Shown one piece after another: positions 16,650-24,187 of a DNA stretch of 34,389 bases. The position numbers and the translations under genes were made by a program. The number at the start of each line of letters is the position of its first letter. Within the stretch, counting starts at the first letter, position 1. The notes beneath the pieces were generated by a model. That model did not search any database. It was not told the DNA's origin and saw only the letters and a program-made list of their open reading frames with translations. This DNA is from Merdimonas faecis (GTDB taxonomy: Bacteria > Bacillota > Clostridia > Lachnospirales > Lachnospiraceae): the NCBI RefSeq assembly GCF_001754075.1, contig NZ_MIEH01000011.1, forward strand, positions 1 through 34,389, read 5' to 3'.

Positions 16650-18456
16650 TGTCTGAATCCTCCTCGTTCTTATTGAATAGTTCCTCTAAATCCTCATCGG
16701 ATAAGAGTTCATAGCCTTCTGTGTCCGGCGGGACCTCTGCGATCTCGCCCTCCAGACTGTCTCCCAACGTAATGCTCGCCACTGCCTGCGTCACTTCTCC
16801 GTGCAGATAGGGTCTTCCTTTCCCGTCTGTGGTCAGAGCAATGTTCGGGTGTTTTAAGATATCAAATTTTGCATCCATGACCGGACGTTCTCCCCGGATA
16901 AAAAGAAGTGCGTAGCGGTTGTCCAGCATACGCACTTCATCCGGTGTCATCAGCTCCCGGCCCGTGATCTGATAATTGGTGGAATAGTTCCCGGAGTGTC
17001 CGGTAGACTTTCCATAGGTGTTGGTATCAATGGTGGCTTTCCCCAGCAGTTCACTGACGTATTTGTGGGTTCCCTGCTCATTGCCGCCCAAATATAGGAA
17101 TTCATCCGCATTTCCCATAATGCTTTCCCACTGTTTTTCAAACAATGCCTTTAGCTGCGCCAGATTCTGCAGGATGATGGAGACGCTGACTTCTCTAGAC
17201 CGCATGACAGAAAGGATCTTATCAAAGTCGTCGGGCAGGCTGACGTTTGCGAACTCGTCCATCAGGAAATGGACATGGACGGGCAGCCTGCCCCCATACT
17301 TGTGGTCTGCCAGATAGAAAAGCTGTTGGAATAACTGGGTATACAAAATTGACACCAGAAAGTTATAGCTGGTGTCATTGTCCGGGATCAGGGCAAAGAG
17401 CGCCACTTTCTTTTCTCCCAAAGAAGGAAGATCCAAATCGTCTGTAGCGGTCAGCGCCGCAAGGCTGGACAGGTTGAATTTCTCCAGTCTGGCTGCCAGT
17501 GTGATCTGGATGGATTTCAGCGTTTTCGCACTTCCGGAGTGGTAATCCTTGTAATACTTTACGGCGATATGCTCCGGCTCCCGCATTTCCAGGCGTTCAA
17601 ACAGTTCGTCCAGAGGGGATTGATATTCGTCATTGTCCTCATGCACTTCTCCCGCCCGCAGAAGCTCCATAACCATAGGGAAATTCTGCTCTTCTTCCGG
17701 AGCCTCGTATTTCAAATAAAAGATCAGCGCCAGAAGAAGCATGGACGCCGCCGTATCCCAAAAAGGATCATTGCTCTGGCTCCCTTTCGGCGTGGTGGCT
17801 TTAAACAGGTTGGTCACAAGCCGCTGCACGTCATTGTCATCCTTCAGATAGACAAAAGGATTGTAACAGTAGCTTTTCTCCATGTTGATCAGATCCAGCA
17901 CCCGGACATCATAGCCTTTCGCTTTTAACAGAAATCCGGTATCCCGGAGATTTTCCCCTTTCGGATCCAGCACTACGAAAGAAGTGTTCGCCTGCATGAG
18001 ATTCGGTTTCGCATAAAACCTCGTCTTGCCCGCTCCACTCCCGCCGATGATAATGGTCAGCAGGTTCCGCCGGTGTTTCCGGCTGTCATAGCTGATCCGC
18101 ACGTTCTGCGTCATCAGTTTATTGGCCAGAAAATTTTTCTCACTGTATTTCCGGTTGATTTCCCGGACGTCTCCCCACACAGCGGAACCATGTTCTTCTC
18201 CCCTGCGGTACTTTCGCCGGGTGGACAAGTAGATTCCGATCCCCAGTCCATACGCCAGTAAAAAAAGAAGGACAGTTTTTGCGCTGTCCTTACAGAGTTC
18301 CATAGAAAACGGATGCTCCATCGCCTCCGGCAGTCCTTTCACGATACCGATCAGGCCGCCGGACAGATAGGGCGCTGTCAACAGAGCAGACCAGATAACG
18401 GGGAAAATGCCGAGAATGGCAAAAATCCATGTGCTTTTCCTGCTACCGCTCTTCAT
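16633..18456 (-). CDS. virD4: VirD4/TraG-type coupling protein
   Basis: The protein has 607 aa and is the ATPase that hands the relaxase-DNA complex to the channel. Two N-terminal membrane helices (about residues 9-28 and 60-78) are followed by a RecA-like motor with Walker A GGSGAGKT at 138-145 and Walker B VHFLMDE at 395-401, then FANVSLP. The acidic C-terminal tail may bind relaxase. ATG 18456 is preferred, with AGGGGG 10 nt upstream and a 14-nt overlap with the preceding small gene; an upstream TTG lies deep inside that gene. Gene order with Maff2 and VirB6 matches Tn1549-type modules. Confidence 0.95.
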   Translation of the reverse strand: MKSGSRKSTWIFAILGIFPVIWSALLTAPYLSGGLIGIVKGLPEAMEHPFSMELCKDSAKTVLLFLLAYGLGIGIYLSTRRKYRRGEEHGSAVWGDVREINRKYSEKNFLANKLMTQNVRISYDSRKHRRNLLTIIIGGSGAGKTRFYAKPNLMQANTSFVVLDPKGENLRDTGFLLKAKGYDVRVLDLINMEKSYCYNPFVYLKDDNDVQRLVTNLFKATTPKGSQSNDPFWDTAASMLLLALIFYLKYEAPEEEQNFPMVMELLRAGEVHEDNDEYQSPLDELFERLEMREPEHIAVKYYKDYHSGSAKTLKSIQITLAARLEKFNLSSLAALTATDDLDLPSLGEKKVALFALIPDNDTSYNFLVSILYTQLFQQLFYLADHKYGGRLPVHVHFLMDEFANVSLPDDFDKILSVMRSREVSVSIILQNLAQLKALFEKQWESIMGNADEFLYLGGNEQGTHKYVSELLGKATIDTNTYGKSTGHSGNYSTNYQITGRELMTPDEVRMLDNRYALLFIRGERPVMDAKFDILKHPNIALTTDGKGRPYLHGEVTQAVASITLGDSLEGEIAEVPPDTEGYELLSDEDLEELFNKNEEDSDNETER

Positions 18457-18646
18457 GGCGTCTGTGCCCCCTTCGTGGTTTCTCCGGCGGCACCTCCATC
18501 TTTTCAATAACCTTTAAGAGAACATCGTCCACGGCGTCCGTGGGACGCTCCTCTTTTAACATCTGGTTCCGTTTATCTTTCAGGGAATGGAAGATCACGC
18601 CGCATTCGTATTTATCCAGTTCCAGAGTTACTCTGCCCTCACTCAA
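18443..18646 (-). CDS. Small conserved ICE protein upstream of virD4
   Basis: This 67-aa hydrophilic protein (MSEGRVTLELDKYECGVIFHSLKDKRNQML...) has no membrane segment. It uses TTG at 18646 with GGAGGTG 6-8 nt upstream. It overlaps virD4 by 14 nt and follows the ArdC-like gene by 16 nt, so it is clearly part of the operon. Small proteins at this place are usual in Tn1549-type elements; I do not recall its family with certainty. It may be a T4CP accessory factor. Confidence 0.75.
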   Translation of the reverse strand: MSEGRVTLELDKYECGVIFHSLKDKRNQMLKEERPTDAVDDVLLKVIEKMEVPPEKPRRGHRRHEER

Positions 18647-18662
18647 TCTTCACACCTCCGTC

Positions 18663-19697
18663 CTATCGTTCCTGTGCCGCCTCCCGGCGCTGCCAGTTTC
18701 CTCGTGGCTGTCCGGGTTCCCGGTCCTGCATATGCGTCCGGCTCTGACTTTCCTCCCGTTTTGGTCCGTTCTCCCTGTTCTGCTCTCCTTCCTGCCTCTG
18801 CCCCGCCTGTTCCTGCTGTCTCTGGCTCATGCGGTTCTGCTCAAACACTTTCGCCATACGGGAAGAGATCTGATTGGCTGCGTCACGGGCTTTCGACAGC
18901 TCCGCCCGCACTTCCTGCGGCTCCATCCCCTCAAAGAAATCGGGTGCATAGCGGAAGTCATATGCCTGCGTATCGATCCCATACTTTTTACAGAGCAGGT
19001 AAGACGCACAGTAGGCATGGAAAGCGTCCTCATCCCGGTCATACTCCGGATCTCCGTCCGCAAACCCGGCAAGGGCCAGTTCCGGCGTCAGGCACTGGAA
19101 AATTTCCTGTGCGTTCATCCCTTTCCTCACATAGATACAGTTTTCCTCCGGCTCAAAGACTGCGCCCTTATCCTCCGGCATTTGATCCGGCTCTGCCGTC
19201 ACAATACTGGCCGGGGGATTGTTGATCAACGCCCGGATCAGAAGGCGCTCATCCAGCTCTGTCTGCGGCTGCGGACGTTCTTTCATGGTAGTCTGGGAAA
19301 TATCATACAATTCCCTGGCGTTATAGTAGGTCCCGATACTTCCGTCTTCCCGTTCATATTCCTTTCCCGGCTCCATGATCAGAACCGGGTTCTGCCGCTC
19401 CGCACGTTTCACGAATACGCCCTGTTCCCTCCAGTATCCATAATCTCCCAGACGCTCTGCGTCCGGCCTCTGAGCCAGGATCAGCAGGGCATTATTGGCG
19501 GTATAGCGGTCAAACCGGGCCTGTACGTCCAGATATTGCTGAAACTTCCCGCTGTCTGCCGCCACTTCATTCGTGATCTGCTCAGACAGCTCATAGCAGC
19601 GGTTCCGATTGTTTTTACTCTTCGCAATAAAAGCGGCTTTTTTGTCGTCCTGCGGCACTGCCGATACATTCAACATGGAATCAAAGTTGTTCTCCAT
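18663..19697 (-). CDS. ArdC/LtrC-like ssDNA-binding protein with degenerate metallopeptidase part
   Basis: The protein has 344 aa. Residues 30-120 (RFDRYTANNALLILAQRP...YGYWREQGVFVKRAERQNPVLIMEP) match the ArdC N-terminal, LtrC-like pattern for single-strand DNA binding. The next part aligns with the Zn-peptidase region, but where family members have an HExxH-like box this protein has FQCLTPELALAGF, so the zinc ligands appear lost. The C-terminal 75 residues are Gln/Arg/Glu-rich and disordered. ArdC-type proteins protect incoming single-stranded DNA or counter restriction; here that is inference. ATG 19697 has AGAGAGG upstream; the gene is 5 nt after PcfB. Confidence 0.72.
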   Translation of the reverse strand: MENNFDSMLNVSAVPQDDKKAAFIAKSKNNRNRCYELSEQITNEVAADSGKFQQYLDVQARFDRYTANNALLILAQRPDAERLGDYGYWREQGVFVKRAERQNPVLIMEPGKEYEREDGSIGTYYNARELYDISQTTMKERPQPQTELDERLLIRALINNPPASIVTAEPDQMPEDKGAVFEPEENCIYVRKGMNAQEIFQCLTPELALAGFADGDPEYDRDEDAFHAYCASYLLCKKYGIDTQAYDFRYAPDFFEGMEPQEVRAELSKARDAANQISSRMAKVFEQNRMSQRQQEQAGQRQEGEQNRENGPKREESQSRTHMQDREPGQPRGNWQRREAAQER

Positions 19698-19702
19698 ACT
19701 CT

Positions 19703-20617
19703 CTACCTCTCTTTCGATTTTCTTGGTTTTTTCCGGTTCTGCGGCTGCGTATGCTGCGTCTGCCTCGTCCTGCCGGATTTCTCTTTTGAAATTGCTTCTT
19801 TTCCCTTGCTTTCCGCCTCTTTCTTCCTCGCTGCCTGGATCTCCTTAAGCTCTTTCCGCACGGACGGCTTTTTCGGTACGGACGGAGCATACAGCTTAGA
19901 AGTACCCTCGGCGGTTTTGTCTGGCCTCACGGAGATAGGCTCGGACAGACGGGATTTCTCTGTCTTTGCCAAAGAGGGGTTTTGTTGTTTCCCCTCTTTC
20001 TTTACCGGCTCCCCAAACAGTTCGTCCATGAGCCGGTCTTCCTGCGATTTCTCCGGGCGTTCCTGCTGCGGAGCCGCCGGGGTTTTCCCGGACATTGCTT
20101 TCTGATCCTGTGGCGGTTCCTCTTTCTGTTTTGGCTTTCCAGTATCCGGTCGTGTTTTTCCGGAGGATGCCTCCCTGCTCTTCCTGTGGGATTTTTCCTC
20201 CCGGCTCTTTTCGATCTCTGTCCTGATCTGCGCCGCTTCTGTAACAGAAGCAAACTTGAACCGCTCCACGATCCGGTTGATCCGGGGAGCGTCCTCTTCC
20301 TTGACCACCACATCGACCATCCCATCTATGCTCCCTTTCGGGTTCCGCACTGCACAGTATAAGATCCCGTACCGCTTCGCCTCTGTGACAAACTGTTTCA
20401 AGTCGCTCTCTTTTACGGAATACACCGTCAGCGGTTTCCCGGAACGGACAAGGGTTTCCAGCCTTGCCCGCCCCTTGGTCTTTTTCTGTTCTTTCAGTAC
20501 CGCATACAGAATGACCGCAAGCTGTTTTGCCCCGGCTCCTGTGATCTTTAGGGCCGCCTCGCCTACTTCCAGCGACATGCGCACCACCTGGTCGGCGGCC
20601 TCACCTGATGTGTTCAT
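19703..20617 (-). CDS. pcfB: PcfB-family (DUF3801) conjugation protein
   Basis: This 304-aa protein has a PcfB/DUF3801 domain in residues 1-140 (EVGEAALKITGAGAKQLAVILYAVLKEQKK...LKQFVTEAKRYGILYCAVRNPKGSIDGMVDVVVKEEDAPRINRIVERF). A long Lys/Glu/Pro-rich tail with no predicted fold follows. PcfB works with the relaxosome and coupling protein in pCF10 transfer (family knowledge). It overlaps the relaxase gene by 17 nt with GGAGGAG before ATG 20617, so the two are produced together. The tail is probably disordered and basic. Confidence 0.85.
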   Translation of the reverse strand: MNTSGEAADQVVRMSLEVGEAALKITGAGAKQLAVILYAVLKEQKKTKGRARLETLVRSGKPLTVYSVKESDLKQFVTEAKRYGILYCAVRNPKGSIDGMVDVVVKEEDAPRINRIVERFKFASVTEAAQIRTEIEKSREEKSHRKSREASSGKTRPDTGKPKQKEEPPQDQKAMSGKTPAAPQQERPEKSQEDRLMDELFGEPVKKEGKQQNPSLAKTEKSRLSEPISVRPDKTAEGTSKLYAPSVPKKPSVRKELKEIQAARKKEAESKGKEAISKEKSGRTRQTQHTQPQNRKKPRKSKER

Positions 20618-22058
20618 GGTTCATCTCCTCCTTTCCCTGTTTCTTTTCCTGCCGCACGATCTGGATCTTCTGCCGGATCAGGCCGGAACGTGCGGCGATC
20701 CCGTCGCAAAGCACCACCTCCTCTCTCAGTTCCCCGATCCGGGCTGTCAGTCTGGAAATTTCTGCTTTTACTTCTGCCAGACGGTCTTCTCCCCTAATAC
20801 TGCGGCACTGATACCGCAGCTTCTGACGTTCTTTCGATAGCTGTGTCATCTGCTCCTGCAGCGATTCTTTGTAAGAAAAAAGTTGCCCGTCCGTGTCGAT
20901 GTGACAACGACAGAGCAGTCTTGTCTCTCTGGAGATCTGTTCCAGTTTCGCCAGATCCTCCCGCAGAAGGAAATGAAGTTGTTTTGGAGATACAGACGGG
21001 CGGTTCTTCGGCAGGATACCTAAGAGAAAACAATAATGCAGATACAGCCCCCGCAGTCCTCCGATCTTTCTCTTCGGCAGGTTTCCCCGCACATGCGCCG
21101 CATACCGCCTCTTCTCCGGTAGTCGTTTTTCCTGCGGGGTAACAGGCGGATCTTCCTCCAGTATCCTCCTTCGGATCGACTCCAGAGAATACTCCTCTCC
21201 AAAGTTCCGTTTCAGTTTCAGCCCCCGTTCCCGCCCTTCCGGACGGATCGTGATGTCTTTTCCAAACTTGATGGAATAGCCTTTCTCTTTCAAGAAGTGG
21301 AAAAACTGCTTTTCCGTCCACGCCTGCAGGATGGCCTCATCCACATCTTCCCGGACGATACTGTGATAAGTGGGCCTCCCCTCCTGCTCTGCCCGCCACT
21401 CTCCATAAGGTCTGGACTTCCCCGGCTGCGGATGTTCGATCACGGACAGACCGTACTCCCGGCAGAGCCGGTCAGAGGTTGCTCGCATATCCCGGTAGTC
21501 CCGGTTGGTTCTGTGATACCGTTTCCCATCGAGATAGGAAACAGAGTTGACCACGAAATGGTTATGAAGATGATGGGCTTTGTCCAGATGGGTGGCTACC
21601 AATACCTGAAAACGCCCGCCCCACAATTCCTGTGCCAGACGGACGCCGATCTCATGGGCCAATGCCGGGGTACACTCTCCCGGAGCAAAGGACTGATACC
21701 CGTGAAATGCCACGATCCCCTCATCCTTTCCATACCGCTTTTTAACAGCTATCATTTCATTACGCGCGGTGGCGGGCGTGCAGTTGATCCCGGAAACATA
21801 CTGCTGCATGATCTGCTCCGTCTCACTGACGATCCCCTCCTCTCCCTTTTTCCCTTTCCGTCTGGTCTTTTCTGCATTGACCGCATAGGCGATCACATCA
21901 GAAAGGCTCTGCATTTTTTCTTCACGCTGTACCGCCCCTTCGTTTTCATATCTCGGAAATTTTGCGATCTCCGGAGCGGTGGTTTTTTCCGGGTTCTCTA
22001 CATAGATCACGACTTTCCCCAGCCAACCTTTTACACTCCAGATGGATGTGGTAGCCAC
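20601..22058 (-). CDS. ICE relaxase, MOBP-type (VirD2-like)
   Basis: The protein has 485 aa. It nicks oriT and pilots the transferred strand. The HUH metal-binding motif is HLDKAHHLHNHFVVN at residues 157-171 (His163, His165, His167), preceded by VAFHGYQSFAPGE. The C-terminal part (about 350-480) is coiled-coil rich. GTG at 22058 is chosen because GAGAGGAG ends 6 nt upstream; an ATG at 22082 overlaps MobC and has no site. It is 1 nt past the MobC stop and is followed by PcfB. The catalytic Tyr near the N-terminus cannot be assigned with certainty; Tyr19 in KVVIYV and Tyr88 are candidates. Confidence 0.92.
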   Translation of the reverse strand: MATTSIWSVKGWLGKVVIYVENPEKTTAPEIAKFPRYENEGAVQREEKMQSLSDVIAYAVNAEKTRRKGKKGEEGIVSETEQIMQQYVSGINCTPATARNEMIAVKKRYGKDEGIVAFHGYQSFAPGECTPALAHEIGVRLAQELWGGRFQVLVATHLDKAHHLHNHFVVNSVSYLDGKRYHRTNRDYRDMRATSDRLCREYGLSVIEHPQPGKSRPYGEWRAEQEGRPTYHSIVREDVDEAILQAWTEKQFFHFLKEKGYSIKFGKDITIRPEGRERGLKLKRNFGEEYSLESIRRRILEEDPPVTPQEKRLPEKRRYAAHVRGNLPKRKIGGLRGLYLHYCFLLGILPKNRPSVSPKQLHFLLREDLAKLEQISRETRLLCRCHIDTDGQLFSYKESLQEQMTQLSKERQKLRYQCRSIRGEDRLAEVKAEISRLTARIGELREEVVLCDGIAARSGLIRQKIQIVRQEKKQGKEEMNHEHIR

Positions 22059-22059
22059 C

Positions 22060-22410
22060 TTACACTCCTCTCCGGTTTTCATTTTTCATCGGTTCCGGCA
22101 GGATCACCGCCTCCGTAATCTTCTTTACAGTATCTTCAAACATCCGCATATCCCGGTCATACCGCTGCACATCAATCACATTTAAAGTGTGTGCCTTCTG
22201 TGCGATCTGATTTAGGTTATTCCCGATCCGGTGGAGTTCCCTCATCATGGAATAGTAATCCGGCGGCGGGGCGTCTCTCGGAACCACGCCGCTGATCAGA
22301 TGACGGAGATATGCCTCCCGGCTTAGACCACTCTTTTTTACTTTTTTATCCAGGATCTCCGCCTCTTTCCGGTTCAGACGGAACAAGATCGCCACATTTC
22401 GTTTTCTCAT
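22060..22410 (-). CDS. mobC: MobC-type relaxosome protein
   Basis: This 116-aa basic protein has an N-terminal ribbon-helix-helix-like segment (MRKRNVAILFRLNRKEAEILDKKVKKSGLSREAYLRHLI) and the MobC hallmark MRELHRIGNNLNQIAQKAH at about residues 56-74. It binds oriT and assists the relaxase. ATG 22410 overlaps the DUF5688 stop as ATGA and has AAGGAG upstream. It ends 1 nt before the relaxase GTG, the usual mobC-relaxase order. Confidence 0.92.
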   Translation of the reverse strand: MRKRNVAILFRLNRKEAEILDKKVKKSGLSREAYLRHLISGVVPRDAPPPDYYSMMRELHRIGNNLNQIAQKAHTLNVIDVQRYDRDMRMFEDTVKKITEAVILPEPMKNENRRGV

Positions 22411-23384
22411 CGCTCCATCTCCTTTTCTTTTTCTATGGATTCCGGTATCTGACGCAACTGCCGTTTCTCTCTGTCAAACTCATATACCCGGTCTGACAGG
22501 ATTTCGTCACGGGCTACTTCTTTCTGATTCACTTCGCGCACCATCTCTCCCATTTCTTTCGGTGTCATACCGAGATCTTTTGGAATGATAATCATCTCAT
22601 GCAGAGACGAAGGAAGGAGATAACAGCCCTGTGGGAATACGGACTCCAACTGCTCCTGCAGATTAGGATAGGCAAGGACAGAAGCACCATTTACTCTCAT
22701 GGGGTTGCTCAGAACGTACATGCCATCTTTAGGAAACTCCTCCCCTTCTTTTAACTGAAGCAGATTTTTTGTCTCAAAGGGAAGGCCCATCATCTCCATC
22801 ATCAGGTCGTCCATGCTCATCAGTACAGCCGGACTGCTCTTGACTGCATTTTCCACCGCCTTCTGGTAAACTTCCTTCGGGTGTACTCCCCACTGCCTCA
22901 GCATTTCATGGGTTACTTTGACACTCCCAACTCCCTCCCCGGCGGGCGAAGGGAATTCAATCCGACAGATGACAGACAGGTCTTCCATTTGCTTATGCGG
23001 AACCTGGGATAACATCCGCTGATTCGCTTTCGTATTGATAACCTGTACGGTTAAATGATCCTTCACAGAATCATAGTCCGTAAAGTCCAGCGTTTCCGGC
23101 AGTTCACGCACAGACAAAGACTGTCTGCACACATCGGCAATCCGATTCATGATCTGATCCATCGGCTCTCCCTTTCGGACCTGGTCATAAAAAGGTTCCA
23201 TATAGACAACCGGGGCAATCTTCTGTCCCGGCATGTTGAGGATCATTCCGGTCAGCACTACTCCATTATTCTTCTGTTGCTCTGAAATCTCACACTGCAT
23301 GTCCTGATATTCTTCTGGCAGATAATCTTTAATCTGCTGCGTCACGCCCTCTGCGAACGCCTTCACTGCTACCGTGCTGCTCAT
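22407..23384 (-). CDS. DUF5688-family ICE protein
   Basis: This 325-aa soluble protein has the features of DUF5688 (VLTGMILNMPGQKIAPVVYMEPFY near the N-terminus and GCYLLPSSLHEMIIIPKDLGM near 265), assigned from memory. The family is common in clostridial mobile elements and has no known function. ATG 23384 is preferred because AGGGGG lies 9 nt upstream, whereas ATG 23393 directly abuts it. It is followed by mobC with a 4-nt overlap. A short ORF overlaps its start in another frame. Confidence 0.82.
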   Translation of the reverse strand: MSSTVAVKAFAEGVTQQIKDYLPEEYQDMQCEISEQQKNNGVVLTGMILNMPGQKIAPVVYMEPFYDQVRKGEPMDQIMNRIADVCRQSLSVRELPETLDFTDYDSVKDHLTVQVINTKANQRMLSQVPHKQMEDLSVICRIEFPSPAGEGVGSVKVTHEMLRQWGVHPKEVYQKAVENAVKSSPAVLMSMDDLMMEMMGLPFETKNLLQLKEGEEFPKDGMYVLSNPMRVNGASVLAYPNLQEQLESVFPQGCYLLPSSLHEMIIIPKDLGMTPKEMGEMVREVNQKEVARDEILSDRVYEFDREKRQLRQIPESIEKEKEMER

Positions 23385-23481
23385 GCTGTCCATCCCCCTT
23401 TCCTGTTAAAATCTGCTGATACTTTTTCAATCTGTTTTCTGCAGCATCTTTTCCTGTTCTGATCATTTCCATCCGTATCAT
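23329..23481 (-). CDS. Possible 50-aa overlapping ORF
   Basis: ATG at 23481 overlaps the stop of the DUF3789 gene as ATGA and has GGAGGT 6 nt upstream. The product is basic (MIRMEMIRTGKDAAENRLKK...) and the last 18 codons run inside the DUF5688 gene in another frame. The good ribosome binding site and coupling argue for translation; the unusual C-terminal overlap argues for caution. Function unknown. Confidence 0.4.
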   Translation of the reverse strand: MIRMEMIRTGKDAAENRLKKYQQILTGKGDGQHEQHGSSEGVRRGRDAAD

Positions 23482-23594
23482 TCTTCCACCTCCCGGTCAT
23501 GCCTGTACAGACGGTTGATCTGCATAAGGCACATCATAGCCACGCCGATCATACCGCCTACGATTGTTCCAACGATAAACTGAATCATCTTCAT
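23478..23594 (-). CDS. DUF3789-like single-span membrane microprotein
   Basis: This 38-aa protein starts MKMIQFIVGTIVGGMIGVAM and has one membrane helix (residues 4-24) with a basic and acidic tail, RLYRHDREVEE. The pattern, including FIxGTxxGGxxGVxxMC, is that of DUF3789 proteins in clostridial conjugative elements. ATG 23594 has GGAGG 5 nt upstream. It is the first gene after the hairpin-rich gap. Function unknown. Confidence 0.75.
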   Translation of the reverse strand: MKMIQFIVGTIVGGMIGVAMMCLMQINRLYRHDREVEE

Positions 23595-23769
23595 TCTTAC
23601 CTCCGTTTCTTCTCAAAGGGTTTCAGGGATTTTCCCTGACAAGCTGCCGGAGGGTTGCCAGAGAAGCTCTGGCAATCCAAAGGCGTTGCTTGCTGGTATT
23701 GTGTATCACACTCCGCCTGCGCTCCGTTCCCGCCTCCGGCGGTTCATTACCTGCCGACAAGGAAAGCTG
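23595..23769. other. Hairpin-rich intergenic stretch, candidate ICE oriT
   Basis: In 175 nt without a gene there are four inverted repeats: TCAGGGA (23623-23639, 3-nt loop), TTGCCAGAG (23655-23675, 3-nt loop), GTGT-ACAC (23701-23711) and CCGCC-GGCGG (23730-23742). None is followed by a T-run on the minus strand. It lies upstream of the mobC-relaxase genes in the same operon, the usual side for oriT. An attenuator is the alternative. Confidence 0.45.
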
Positions 23770-24173
23770 TCATGGCTGTTTTTCTCCCTCCGGATGGGTA
23801 CATCCGCCGCACTCCGGGCAGCGCCAGTGGCAGTTTTCACACTCCTCATCTCCGCAGACACCATAGTCAATCAGTCTGCAAGTGCCACATTTTTGCAGCC
23901 ATACTCGCAGTTACGGCATCGATCATCCCGATCATTTACAATGCATTCTCCGCTTTCCGGGCAAAGATAGGAGCAGTGGTCACAGTCTCCTGGACAATCC
24001 CTCGCCTCTTTTTCTTCAACTACAATGCCGACTACTTCGCCTCCCTCCATGTTCAAAGCCTCTCCGGACGTGATCATATCCCGCAGAATCCGGTCAATTT
24101 CTTTCCGGTTAATGGCTCCTATCGCAACCTTTTTTCTGTGAATGATCCTCAGATCATACTGAACTGTCTTCAT
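23770..24173 (-). pseudogene. Cys-rich protein gene split by a -1 shift at an A5 run
   Basis: The ATG frame (24173-23871) gives 100 aa: a 57-residue alpha/beta N-terminus followed by a Cys-rich part (C60, C64, C67, C71, C77, C86, C89, C93), and then stops. In the -1 frame, starting at the A-run 23890-23894, 39 more codons continue with eight further Cys (CGTC, VC, EEC, ENC, WRC, PEC, GGC pattern) up to a stop at 23770. That segment has no start codon of its own. One extra A would join them into a 134-aa, 16-Cys protein, probably binding Zn or Fe-S. It is a natural frameshift, a sequencing deletion or programmed slippage. It lies 14 nt after the DUF3991/Toprim gene. The family is not recognised. 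Confidence 0.7.
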
Positions 24174-24187
24174 AAAATCCTCTCTTT

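Noticed and set aside
18429-20105. Long plus-strand open frame of 558 codons antisense to the ArdC-like and PcfB genes
   Set aside because: It mirrors real coding sequence on the minus strand, is Pro/Leu/Cys/Phe-rich without a recognisable domain, and has no ribosome binding site. It is a shadow of GC-biased codons.
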